A stretch of DNA of 64,000 nucleotides from positions 1 to 64,000 of the forward strand of contig NZ_JWHL01000003.1 in the NCBI RefSeq assembly GCF_018132105.1. The letters are read 5' to 3'. Position 1 is the first letter of the stretch. The number at the start of each line of letters is the position of its first letter. The translations under genes and the position numbers were made by a program. Under the pieces are notes generated by a model, which was given only the letters and a program-made list of their open reading frames with translations, was not told the origin of the DNA and ran no database searches. This document shows positions 9,349 to 16,533 of this stretch, in pieces. The stretch comes from Methanocalculus chunghsingensis. GTDB lineage: Archaea; Halobacteriota; Methanomicrobia; Methanomicrobiales; Methanocorpusculaceae.

Positions 9349-12300
9349 CCGTCCTCTCCCGTGAGGACCGGGGCGCCCTCGATACCGCCGTCCAGGCGGC
9401 TCGTCGGGTGGCAGAAGCAGGGGCACGAAATGCACTCTCTGTCCTCGGCATCTGTGACGAGAAGAAGCCGCCTCATCTGACTCTGGAGCAGGCAGAACTC
9501 CGGCGGCTGCTCCGGGTAGAACTGAGGCGGCTTGGGGGGGTTAATGCAGAGGGGTTTGAGGCACTCATCCGGGCGGTCGCCTATGAGCAGTGGCACAGGA
9601 TGCTCTTTGCCCGGTTCCTTGCCGAGAACGATCTCCTCTTCCACCCAACATACAAGGTTGCTGTCACACTCGCCGAGTGCGGGGAGATCGCCCGCGAAGA
9701 GAACCGGGATCTCTTTGAGCTTGCGGCAGAGTATGCCGAATGGATGCTCCCCGGCATCTTCAGGCAGGATGATCCGCTCCTTTCGATCCGGTATGCACCC
9801 GAAGATACCGCAGGGCTTCATTCGATCCTCTCCGGGATCTCTGATCTGACTTTCCTTGCCGAGGATGCACTCGGCTGGACGTACCAGTTCTGGCAGACCG
9901 AGAAGAAGAAAGAGGTGAACGTATCTGAGCGGAAGATAGAAGGGTATGATCTCTGTGCTGTCACGCAGCTCTTCACCGAGCCCTATATGGTGCAGTTCCT
10001 CTTAGAGAATACGCTTGGAGCCTGGTGGCTCTCACTCCATCCGGAGAGCAGGCTCCGATCTGAATGGGTCTATTACAAGGAGCAGGTCCAGCACGACTTC
10101 TCGACCTGGCCAACCGCCATCAACGATCTCAGAATCCTTGATCCCTGCTGTGGATCAGGGCATTTTCTGGTCCGGGCGTTCCATATGCTCCTTGCGATGC
10201 GGCAGGAGCTCGGTGAGGATGACGAGTCTGCCATCGCCGCAATCATCGGAAAGAACCTTCACGGCCTCGAACTCGACCCCCGGTGCATCCAGATCGCCAC
10301 CTTCGCCCTCGCCCTTGAGGCATGGAAGGCGGGATTCTCACCGACGAAGTCATACCTGCCGGTACCAAACCTCGCCTGCACCGGTATCCCGATCAAAGCT
10401 GAGAAAGAGGAGTGGCTCCGGCTCGCGGGCGGGGATGGTTCGCTTGAGATAGAGCTTGAGAAGTACTATGAGCTCTTTAAGAATGCCGACACCCTCGGAA
10501 GCCTGATTCAGGTCGATTCCGGCGAGACACTTGCGAACGCCGAAACCCTGAAGAAGGCATTTGAGCGGGCAATTAAGAAGGAGAAGGATGCCGGTGATCC
10601 GGTTGCCGCGATCTTCGGGGAGACGGCACACGGGGTGATGAAGGCGGTGGATCTTCTGTCGCGGAAGTATGACTGTGTCGTGACGAATGTGCCGTATCTC
10701 TCCGGTGGAAAGCATGGGAGTCTCCTGAAGTCATTCTGCCAAGATAATTATTCTGATGCAAAGAATGATATTGCAACGGTCTTTCTCAAACGATGCCTCT
10801 CGTTATGCCGGAGAGGCGGGAAAGTCAGTGCCGTCATGCCGCAGAACTGGCTCTTTCTGAAATCCTATATGAAGTTCCGGGAGGGGTTGCTGAAGCAGGA
10901 GCGGTGGGATCTGCTGGCGAGGCTTGGAGAAGGAGGTTTTCATAGCTCTGCCGCCGCAGGTGCATTTACCATTCTCCTGAGTATCAGCCATACACAGGCA
11001 CCAGAGGGGCATATGCTCTGCGGGCTCGATGTATCGGAGGAGCGTAGCGCGGCGGCGAAGGCCGGGGCTCTCGTTGATGCAGAGATGAAGTGCGTGGAGC
11101 AGAAGGGGCAGTTGGAGAATCCGGATGGAAGAATTGTTTTTGAAATGAATACTAATGAAACATTACTATCTACAATTTCTTACTGCTATCATGGATTAAC
11201 TTCTGGCGATATGCCAAGAATGAAATTCTGTTACTGGGAGATTACTGAATTAATGGATATTTGGATGCCATATCAAGGAACTATCTCAAATCATATTTTT
11301 TTCGGAGGAAATGAATGTTTATTACGATGGGAACACGGTAACGGAGCTATTCGTATATTGCCTGGAGCTCGAAGGGATGGTTTGGAAGCGTGGGGTAAAC
11401 AGGGGGTCTTAATAAGTCAAATGAGAGTTCTTCCATCAACCATCTTTAAAAAAGAGGCATATGATAACAATACTGCAGTTATAGTCCCCCATAACCCCGC
11501 CCACCTCCCTGCCATCTGGTGCTTCTGCTCCTCCCCCGAATACAACACAGCAGTCCGTAAAATCGATCAAAGCCTCAAAGTCACCAACGCTACCCTCGTC
11601 AAAGTCCCCTTCGACATCGACCACTGGACGAAAGTTGCCGAGGAGCAGTACCCTCATGGCCTTCCAGAACCCTATTCAGACGATCCCACCCAGTGGCTCT
11701 TCCACGGCCACCCCTGCGGCTCGGTCATCTGGGACGAAGAGACAAAAAGGCTCACCCACGGGCCGATCAGGACCGATGCAACCGTCCTCCATGTCGCCAT
11801 TGCCCGCCTCCTCGGGTACCGCTGGCCCGCCGAGACCGATCCCGGGATGGAGCTTGCCGCAGAAGCACGGGAATGGGTGAAAAGATGCGATGCCCTCCTC
11901 CCGTTCGCCGATGATGACGGCATCGCCGGTATCCCCTCGCTCCGGGGAGAAGGGCGGCTTGTGGATCGGCTGCGGTCGCTCCTTGCCGCCGCATACGGGA
12001 CTGCGTGGTCGCCTGAGATGGAGAACAAGCTCCTCCGGGCGGCTGGCTATACAAAGAATGACGGACAGCTGAAAGGGGATCTCGAGAGTCTCCTCAGGGA
12101 CGGCTTCTTCGCCTCACACTCACAGCTCTTCCACCACCGCCCCTTCATCTGGCAAATATGGGACGGGAGGCCGGACGGGTTTTCGGTCCTCCTCAACTAT
12201 CATAAACTGGATCGGCGCAACCTTGAGCGGCTCATCTACACCTACCTCGGCGGCTGGATCACCCAGCAGCGATCCGAAGTCGCCGCCGGAAACCCGGGTT

Positions 12301-12626
12301 CAGAAGAGCGGCTGGTTGCCGCCCTCGACCTGAAAGGACGGCTTGAGAAGATACTTGAGGGTGAGAAGCCCTATGATATTTTTATCAGGTGGAAACCGAT
12401 CCATGAACAACCTATCGGCTGGGATCCCGATCTCAATGATGGTATCCGTCTGAATATCCGGCCATTTGTTGAGGCGGGGGTGCTTCGATCCACCCCGAAG
12501 ATCCACTGGAGGACAGACCGGGGGAAAGATCCGGTGCCAAACGCATCCGGGACGATGGAACGGCATAACGACCGGCACTTCAAAATCGATGAGAAGAAGC
12601 AGGCAAGAGTGGATTGGGATCTATAA
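9345..12626 (+). CDS. pglX: PglX, BREX adenine-specific DNA methyltransferase
   Basis: 1093 residues; methylates the non-palindromic BREX site and gives sequence specificity. The SAM-binding motif I DPCCGSG is at residues 266-272. The catalytic motif IV is TNVPYLSGGK, with N448-V-P-Y451 where NPPY is usual; the asparagine and the P-Y are kept. Residues about 596-714 (bases 11131-11486) are encoded by strikingly AT-rich sequence with different codon use, while both flanks are GC-rich: this sits where a target recognition domain would be. The last about 100 codons (12297-12605) are repeated at 14422-14730, and the C-terminus (QARVDWDL) differs from that in the repeat. The start overlaps brxC as ATGA. 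Confidence 0.9.
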   Translation: MTVLSREDRGALDTAVQAARRVAEAGARNALSVLGICDEKKPPHLTLEQAELRRLLRVELRRLGGVNAEGFEALIRAVAYEQWHRMLFARFLAENDLLFHPTYKVAVTLAECGEIAREENRDLFELAAEYAEWMLPGIFRQDDPLLSIRYAPEDTAGLHSILSGISDLTFLAEDALGWTYQFWQTEKKKEVNVSERKIEGYDLCAVTQLFTEPYMVQFLLENTLGAWWLSLHPESRLRSEWVYYKEQVQHDFSTWPTAINDLRILDPCCGSGHFLVRAFHMLLAMRQELGEDDESAIAAIIGKNLHGLELDPRCIQIATFALALEAWKAGFSPTKSYLPVPNLACTGIPIKAEKEEWLRLAGGDGSLEIELEKYYELFKNADTLGSLIQVDSGETLANAETLKKAFERAIKKEKDAGDPVAAIFGETAHGVMKAVDLLSRKYDCVVTNVPYLSGGKHGSLLKSFCQDNYSDAKNDIATVFLKRCLSLCRRGGKVSAVMPQNWLFLKSYMKFREGLLKQERWDLLARLGEGGFHSSAAAGAFTILLSISHTQAPEGHMLCGLDVSEERSAAAKAGALVDAEMKCVEQKGQLENPDGRIVFEMNTNETLLSTISYCYHGLTSGDMPRMKFCYWEITELMDIWMPYQGTISNHIFFGGNECLLRWEHGNGAIRILPGARRDGLEAWGKQGVLISQMRVLPSTIFKKEAYDNNTAVIVPHNPAHLPAIWCFCSSPEYNTAVRKIDQSLKVTNATLVKVPFDIDHWTKVAEEQYPHGLPEPYSDDPTQWLFHGHPCGSVIWDEETKRLTHGPIRTDATVLHVAIARLLGYRWPAETDPGMELAAEAREWVKRCDALLPFADDDGIAGIPSLRGEGRLVDRLRSLLAAAYGTAWSPEMENKLLRAAGYTKNDGQLKGDLESLLRDGFFASHSQLFHHRPFIWQIWDGRPDGFSVLLNYHKLDRRNLERLIYTYLGGWITQQRSEVAAGNPGSEERLVAALDLKGRLEKILEGEKPYDIFIRWKPIHEQPIGWDPDLNDGIRLNIRPFVEAGVLRSTPKIHWRTDRGKDPVPNASGTMERHNDRHFKIDEKKQARVDWDL
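12297..12605 (+). repeat. Direct repeat copy 1: 3' end of pglX
   Basis: 309 bp in the intact pglX that match 14422-14730 without gaps. I count about 27 differences by eye, so about 91 percent identity, with one long identical stretch in the middle. Most differences are at third codon positions, so both copies evolved as coding sequence before they came to lie side by side. Confidence 0.9.
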
Positions 12627-12639
12627 CTATATCACCGTG

Positions 12640-14289
12640 ATGACAATGAGCGATAACCAGTACACAGATCCGCAAGGAAAACCTGGAACGTTTACCAATA
12701 GGGTAAGGCGTACATTTCTCGAGCTTGATGAAAAACATCCAAAGCAGTTCTGGTTTCTATTCTACGCTCTTATATTCTTCATTGCCGCTATTCTAGGAGC
12801 AGGCTTTGGACTCCTATTTCCGTACAAAGCAATCGATGTCAATAGTGCCAGATACATTCTGAGCGCACTTATTCAAAGCCAGGCTGCTGTGATCTCAATT
12901 GTAATATCATTGACATTGATTGCAGTACAATTGACAGCACAAATATATTCACCCCGTATCACTGAATTTTTCAAGAGTCATATCAATATGTGGTGCTTCT
13001 TGGCTAGTTATATTATATCGATAGCATTTAGCTCGTTTTTACTGATACTTCTTGTAGGGACCGATCTCACTAATAGTGCAACTGTAAGGATACTCCTCTA
13101 CTTTTCCCTATTTCTCGCAATTTTTTTGTTTTTTGCTCTAATACCATATATTTACATCACCATGAACCTACTAAATGCCGACACTGTTATTAAACGGCTT
13201 ACAGCTGCTATCCAAATACCTGATAGTCTTGATCCTGAACATGATCCGTTTCAGCCAGTATTTGATGTTATTTATGGTGCAATTAAGCGTTTTGACTTTA
13301 TTGCTATGAGTAATGGATTCACACAAATAGTAAATAACTATGAAAAAATTGTAATGGATAATCGAAAACACGCCCAACTAGAATATATTAATTCTAGATT
13401 TTTTGATGATTTTAAGCGATGTGGTGTTTTACTCATTGAAATACGAGAAGAGAAATTTGTATTTGAGGTTGTCCATAAGCTCTCTCTCATCATCAATTGG
13501 AGTGTTAAAAATGAATTAAAATCATCATTTCATTGGTGTATCATAACTTTATGCGAAATTGGTGTTAAATCCGCAGAAAATGGAATGCGTTCCCCTTTAA
13601 ATGAGACTATAACCTCAATAGATGAAATTATTCAAGACATAGAGCTTGAAGTCGGTCCAAACGATCTGAATATCAACTCTAAGATCTACCAATTGATAAA
13701 GTGTCAGGAGAAGCTAGGAATCACCGCAGTATCGAACAATATTGAGGATTCTGCAAAAAAAGCGGTTGATTCGATTCAAAGCAATATTGAAAGAATTATA
13801 GAATTTAATACAAACAATAATTATGACATCTTTTTGGATTTTTATTTAACCATAGGGAAGGACGCACTAGAGAAGCACTCCGCTCTTGTTATGATTGAAG
13901 TATTGGATTCAATTGAAAAAACTTATAACATAGCCATTACGCATAAAAATATAAAGCTAGCGGATGATTGTCTCCGAACACTCAAATCTCTCGGGCTCAT
14001 CGCTGGAAAACTTGGATTGAAAAAACAAATTAGCAATATTTTAAACAGTATTTTTCATATTACTGTTAAAGCTCGCGATAAGAAACTGGACCAACTTTAT
14101 CGGACAGGTCTTGAACAATTAGCAGAAATACGACTAACGTATCCAGATATCTTTGATAAACACCAATGGCCAGACTATAGGTTTGATGGTATTTCAGATT
14201 TTTATGTAGAAAGGAATTTTGACATAGAAGAAGAAGTCATAATTTTGGATCATCAAATAATTGATGATTGGATAAAAAAAAAGAGATGA
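12640..14289 (+). CDS. DUF2254-type membrane protein inserted in the BREX operon
   Basis: Start chosen at ATG 12640 (or 12646), 13 bases after the pglX stop; the open frame extends further back but only as an overlap of pglX. The product is about 549 residues. Four membrane helices lie in the first 190 residues, and the second is followed by a VISLTLIAVQLTAQIYSPRIT segment (given in parts: SLTLIAVQL, then SPRI) that matches the DUF2254 pattern of an SLTLVALQL helix plus an SPR turn. The remainder is a long soluble helical domain facing the cytoplasm by the positive-inside rule. The gene is very AT-rich, unlike the flanking BREX genes, and lies exactly between two copies of the pglX 3' end, so it arrived by recombination. 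DUF2254 has no settled function; a membrane effector role is a guess. Confidence 0.65.
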   Translation: MTMSDNQYTDPQGKPGTFTNRVRRTFLELDEKHPKQFWFLFYALIFFIAAILGAGFGLLFPYKAIDVNSARYILSALIQSQAAVISIVISLTLIAVQLTAQIYSPRITEFFKSHINMWCFLASYIISIAFSSFLLILLVGTDLTNSATVRILLYFSLFLAIFLFFALIPYIYITMNLLNADTVIKRLTAAIQIPDSLDPEHDPFQPVFDVIYGAIKRFDFIAMSNGFTQIVNNYEKIVMDNRKHAQLEYINSRFFDDFKRCGVLLIEIREEKFVFEVVHKLSLIINWSVKNELKSSFHWCIITLCEIGVKSAENGMRSPLNETITSIDEIIQDIELEVGPNDLNINSKIYQLIKCQEKLGITAVSNNIEDSAKKAVDSIQSNIERIIEFNTNNNYDIFLDFYLTIGKDALEKHSALVMIEVLDSIEKTYNIAITHKNIKLADDCLRTLKSLGLIAGKLGLKKQISNILNSIFHITVKARDKKLDQLYRTGLEQLAEIRLTYPDIFDKHQWPDYRFDGISDFYVERNFDIEEEVIILDHQIIDDWIKKKR

Positions 14290-14322
14290 TTATATCAATC
14301 ACTTAAGGAAAATGGAGATTAT

Positions 14323-14760
14323 ATGATCCAAAAAGTCTTAGAATCTGTCGCATTGGTTAGACAGAAAACAATTAGATGCCATAAATTTGAAGATATCAAC
14401 CCCTTCGTTGCTGCCACCCCCGGTTCAGAAGAGCGGCTTGTTGCCGCCCTTGACCTGAAAACACGGCTTAAGAAGATACTTGAGGGTGAAGACCCCTATG
14501 ATATTTTTATCAGGTGGAAACCCCTGCATGAGCAACCGATCGGATGGGACCCGGATCTTAATGATGGCATCCGGTTGAATATCCGGCCATTTGTTGAGGC
14601 GGGGGTGCTTCGATCCACCCCGAAGATCCACTGGAGGACAGACCGTGGCAAAGATCCGGTGCCGAATGCATCCGGGACGGTGGAGCGGCATAACGACCGG
14701 CACTTCAAAATCGATGAAAAGAAGCAGGCACGGGAAAGAGCGAAAGGAGAAGAGAAATGA
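14323..14760 (+). pseudogene. pglX: Displaced 3' fragment of pglX
   Basis: From about 14422 the frame encodes the last about 110 residues of a PglX, near-identical in protein to the C-terminus of the upstream pglX but ending in KKQARERAKGEEK. The first about 33 codons of the open frame (from ATG 14323) have no PglX similarity and are AT-rich. No methyltransferase domain is present. The stop overlaps the ATG of the following ATPase gene as ATGA, which is how the other BREX genes are joined, so this is probably the original operon's pglX end, cut off when the DUF2254 gene and a second pglX end came in. It may still be translated and couple ribosomes to the downstream genes. Confidence 0.8.
14422..14730 (+). 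repeat. Direct repeat copy 2: 3' end of pglX
   Basis: Gap-free partner of 12297-12605. The left edge near 14415-14422 is sharp: upstream AT-rich sequence switches to GC-rich PglX coding sequence. Together with copy 1 it brackets the DUF2254 gene. Confidence 0.9.
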
Positions 14761-15854
14761 GGAAACTGGATACGATCCATATTTCGGGTTTTAAATCGAT
14801 AAAGAACCTGGATGTCACCTTACACGATCTCAATGTCATGATCGGTGCAAATGGTGCCGGAAAGACCAATTTTATCTCCATCTTCCGGCTCCTGAACGAG
14901 ATGGTTGAGGGGAGGCTCCAGTTCGCAGTGGCAAAAGCAGGAGGGGTCCGCTCACTCCTGCATTATGGTCCAAAGACCACAAAGAAGATCGAGGTCAATC
15001 TCCGTTTCGGAAAGAATGGATACTCCTGCATCTGGGATAGTGCAGGGGATGAAGGTCTTATCTTCCAACGAGAAGAAACAGAGTTCTATGGTCATGGACC
15101 GGATGCAACCCCGTACTATGATCTGGTTGAAACAGGTCATCGGGAGACAAAGCTGAATAATTATGCAAAATTACCTGGTCACCAGGTATCGCGTTTTGTT
15201 CTTGAGAGCCTGAAGAGTTGGCGGGTCTATCATTTTCATGATACCAGCAATGAATCCCCGATAAAAGCGATAGAACAGATCAATGACAATATGTACTTCA
15301 GGTACAATGCATCGAATCTTGCTCCATTTCTCTACTACCTACAAAAAATCCATGAAAAAAACTATAATGATATAAGAGATATGGTTCGGCTTGCCGCACC
15401 GTTCTTCGATGATTTTATCCTCAGACCACTCCCAGAGAACAATGACCTGATAAAGCTTGAATGGAAGGAGAAAAACTCAGACTACCCATTCCTTGCCCAC
15501 CACCTTTCAGACGGGACACTCCGGTTCATCTGCCTTGCAACACTCCTCCTCCAGCCGGATCTCCCGGAGTTAATCCTCATTGACGAGCCGGAACTTGGCC
15601 TGCATCCGTATGCCCTGAATATCGTTGCAGACCTGATCATGAGTGCATCAAAACGCTCACAGATCATCCTCTCAACACAGTCTGTCAGTCTGATCAACCA
15701 GTTTGAACCTGAAGATATCCTTGTCGTTGACCGCCATGATGGAGAGACGACGATCAAACGGCTTGTTCCAGAAGATCTCGAAGACTGGCTCTCTGACTAC
15801 TCTCTTGGCGAGCTCTGGGAGATGAACATCCTCGGCGGAAAACCCCAGCGGTGA
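14757..15854 (+). CDS. ABC-class ATPase (AAA_21 type) paired with DUF4276, copy 1
   Basis: 365 residues. Begins with the SMC/RecF-like signature GFKSIKNLDV followed by Walker A GANGAGKT at residues 30-37. The ABC signature region is LSDGTLRFI near residue 246. Walker B is LILIDEPELGLHP, with D276-E277. A switch-histidine-like region reads STQSVSLINQF, and the C-terminus ends WLSDYSLGELWEMN. This is the COG4637-like single-gene ATPase typically followed by DUF4276. It overlaps the pglX fragment by ATGA and precedes the DUF4276 gene by 4 bases. Together the two genes split the ATPase and TOPRIM parts that OLD proteins hold in one chain, as in the PARIS system. Its place between pglX and pglZ suggests co-expression with BREX. 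A close paralogue lies at 24943. Confidence 0.8.
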   Translation: MRKLDTIHISGFKSIKNLDVTLHDLNVMIGANGAGKTNFISIFRLLNEMVEGRLQFAVAKAGGVRSLLHYGPKTTKKIEVNLRFGKNGYSCIWDSAGDEGLIFQREETEFYGHGPDATPYYDLVETGHRETKLNNYAKLPGHQVSRFVLESLKSWRVYHFHDTSNESPIKAIEQINDNMYFRYNASNLAPFLYYLQKIHEKNYNDIRDMVRLAAPFFDDFILRPLPENNDLIKLEWKEKNSDYPFLAHHLSDGTLRFICLATLLLQPDLPELILIDEPELGLHPYALNIVADLIMSASKRSQIILSTQSVSLINQFEPEDILVVDRHDGETTIKRLVPEDLEDWLSDYSLGELWEMNILGGKPQR

Positions 15855-15858
15855 TTGC

Positions 15859-16533
15859 ATGATCAGGTTAAAGATCATCTGTGAAGGTCAGACCGAAGAA
15901 AGTTTTATCAAAGAAGTAGTAACGCTCTATCTCAAAAAGTTCCAGATTGAGGTCATAGCGATCATCCTCCCCACATCGATCAGAGAGAGGACATATCGCG
16001 GAGGAATTGGACCCTATTCTCGTGTAAGAAAAGATATTCTCCGATCTTTTGAGAGGGATGGGGCCTATGTCACAACCATGTTTGACCTCTATAAATTGCA
16101 TCATTCATTTCCCGGGAAGGGTGAGTCAGAAAAAATTTCGGATATCTATGAACGTGTCAGGGTGATTGAAGAGGCACTTATGGCGGATATTAACAACCGC
16201 TTCTTCATCCCCTATATCCAGCTCCATGAGTTTGAAGCTCTCCTATTCTCAGACATCTCTACCATTGATGAACTATTGATACCCAGCTCTCAATCCAAGA
16301 TCCCAGAGTTAGAAACCATTATCCGAAACCATCCAAATGGTCCGGAATCGATTAATGATGGTGAAGAGACAGCCCCATCAAAAAGGCTTCTGAAATTGTA
16401 CCCCTCATACAAGAAGAGAACACGAGGCATTCAGATTGCAATGAGAATACCTCTTGAAATTATGCGGGAACAGTGCCCGCACTTTGATGCCTGGCTCATG
16501 AAAATTGAGCAGCTCTCCGGAGACAGAGCATGA
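15859..16533 (+). CDS. DUF4276 protein (TOPRIM-like), copy 1
   Basis: 224 residues. The N-terminal strand and turn LKIICEGQTEE (EGQTE at residues 9-13) is a TOPRIM-type acidic motif. A second acidic site follows in TTMFDLYKL, then the family signature FIPYIQLHEFEALLFSD, an INDGEETAPSKR segment and a CPHFDAWL ending. This is the complete DUF4276 pattern. TOPRIM nucleases use such acidic residues to bind Mg2+, so a nuclease or RNase effector released by the ATPase is a reasonable inference but is unproven. The stop overlaps the pglZ ATG, which puts the gene inside the BREX transcription unit. The paralogue at 26093 keeps all these motifs. Confidence 0.8.
   Translation: MIRLKIICEGQTEESFIKEVVTLYLKKFQIEVIAIILPTSIRERTYRGGIGPYSRVRKDILRSFERDGAYVTTMFDLYKLHHSFPGKGESEKISDIYERVRVIEEALMADINNRFFIPYIQLHEFEALLFSDISTIDELLIPSSQSKIPELETIIRNHPNGPESINDGEETAPSKRLLKLYPSYKKRTRGIQIAMRIPLEIMREQCPHFDAWLMKIEQLSGDRA

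Noticed and set aside
9057-9821. 254-codon minus-strand open frame across brxC/pglX
   Set aside because: Antisense of two clearly coding genes that join by ATGA overlap; no recognisable protein.
12466-12639. Upstream extension of the DUF2254 gene
   Set aside because: Overlaps the end of pglX in another frame; residues are arginine/glycine-rich noise and the membrane protein has good ATGs at 12640 and 12646.
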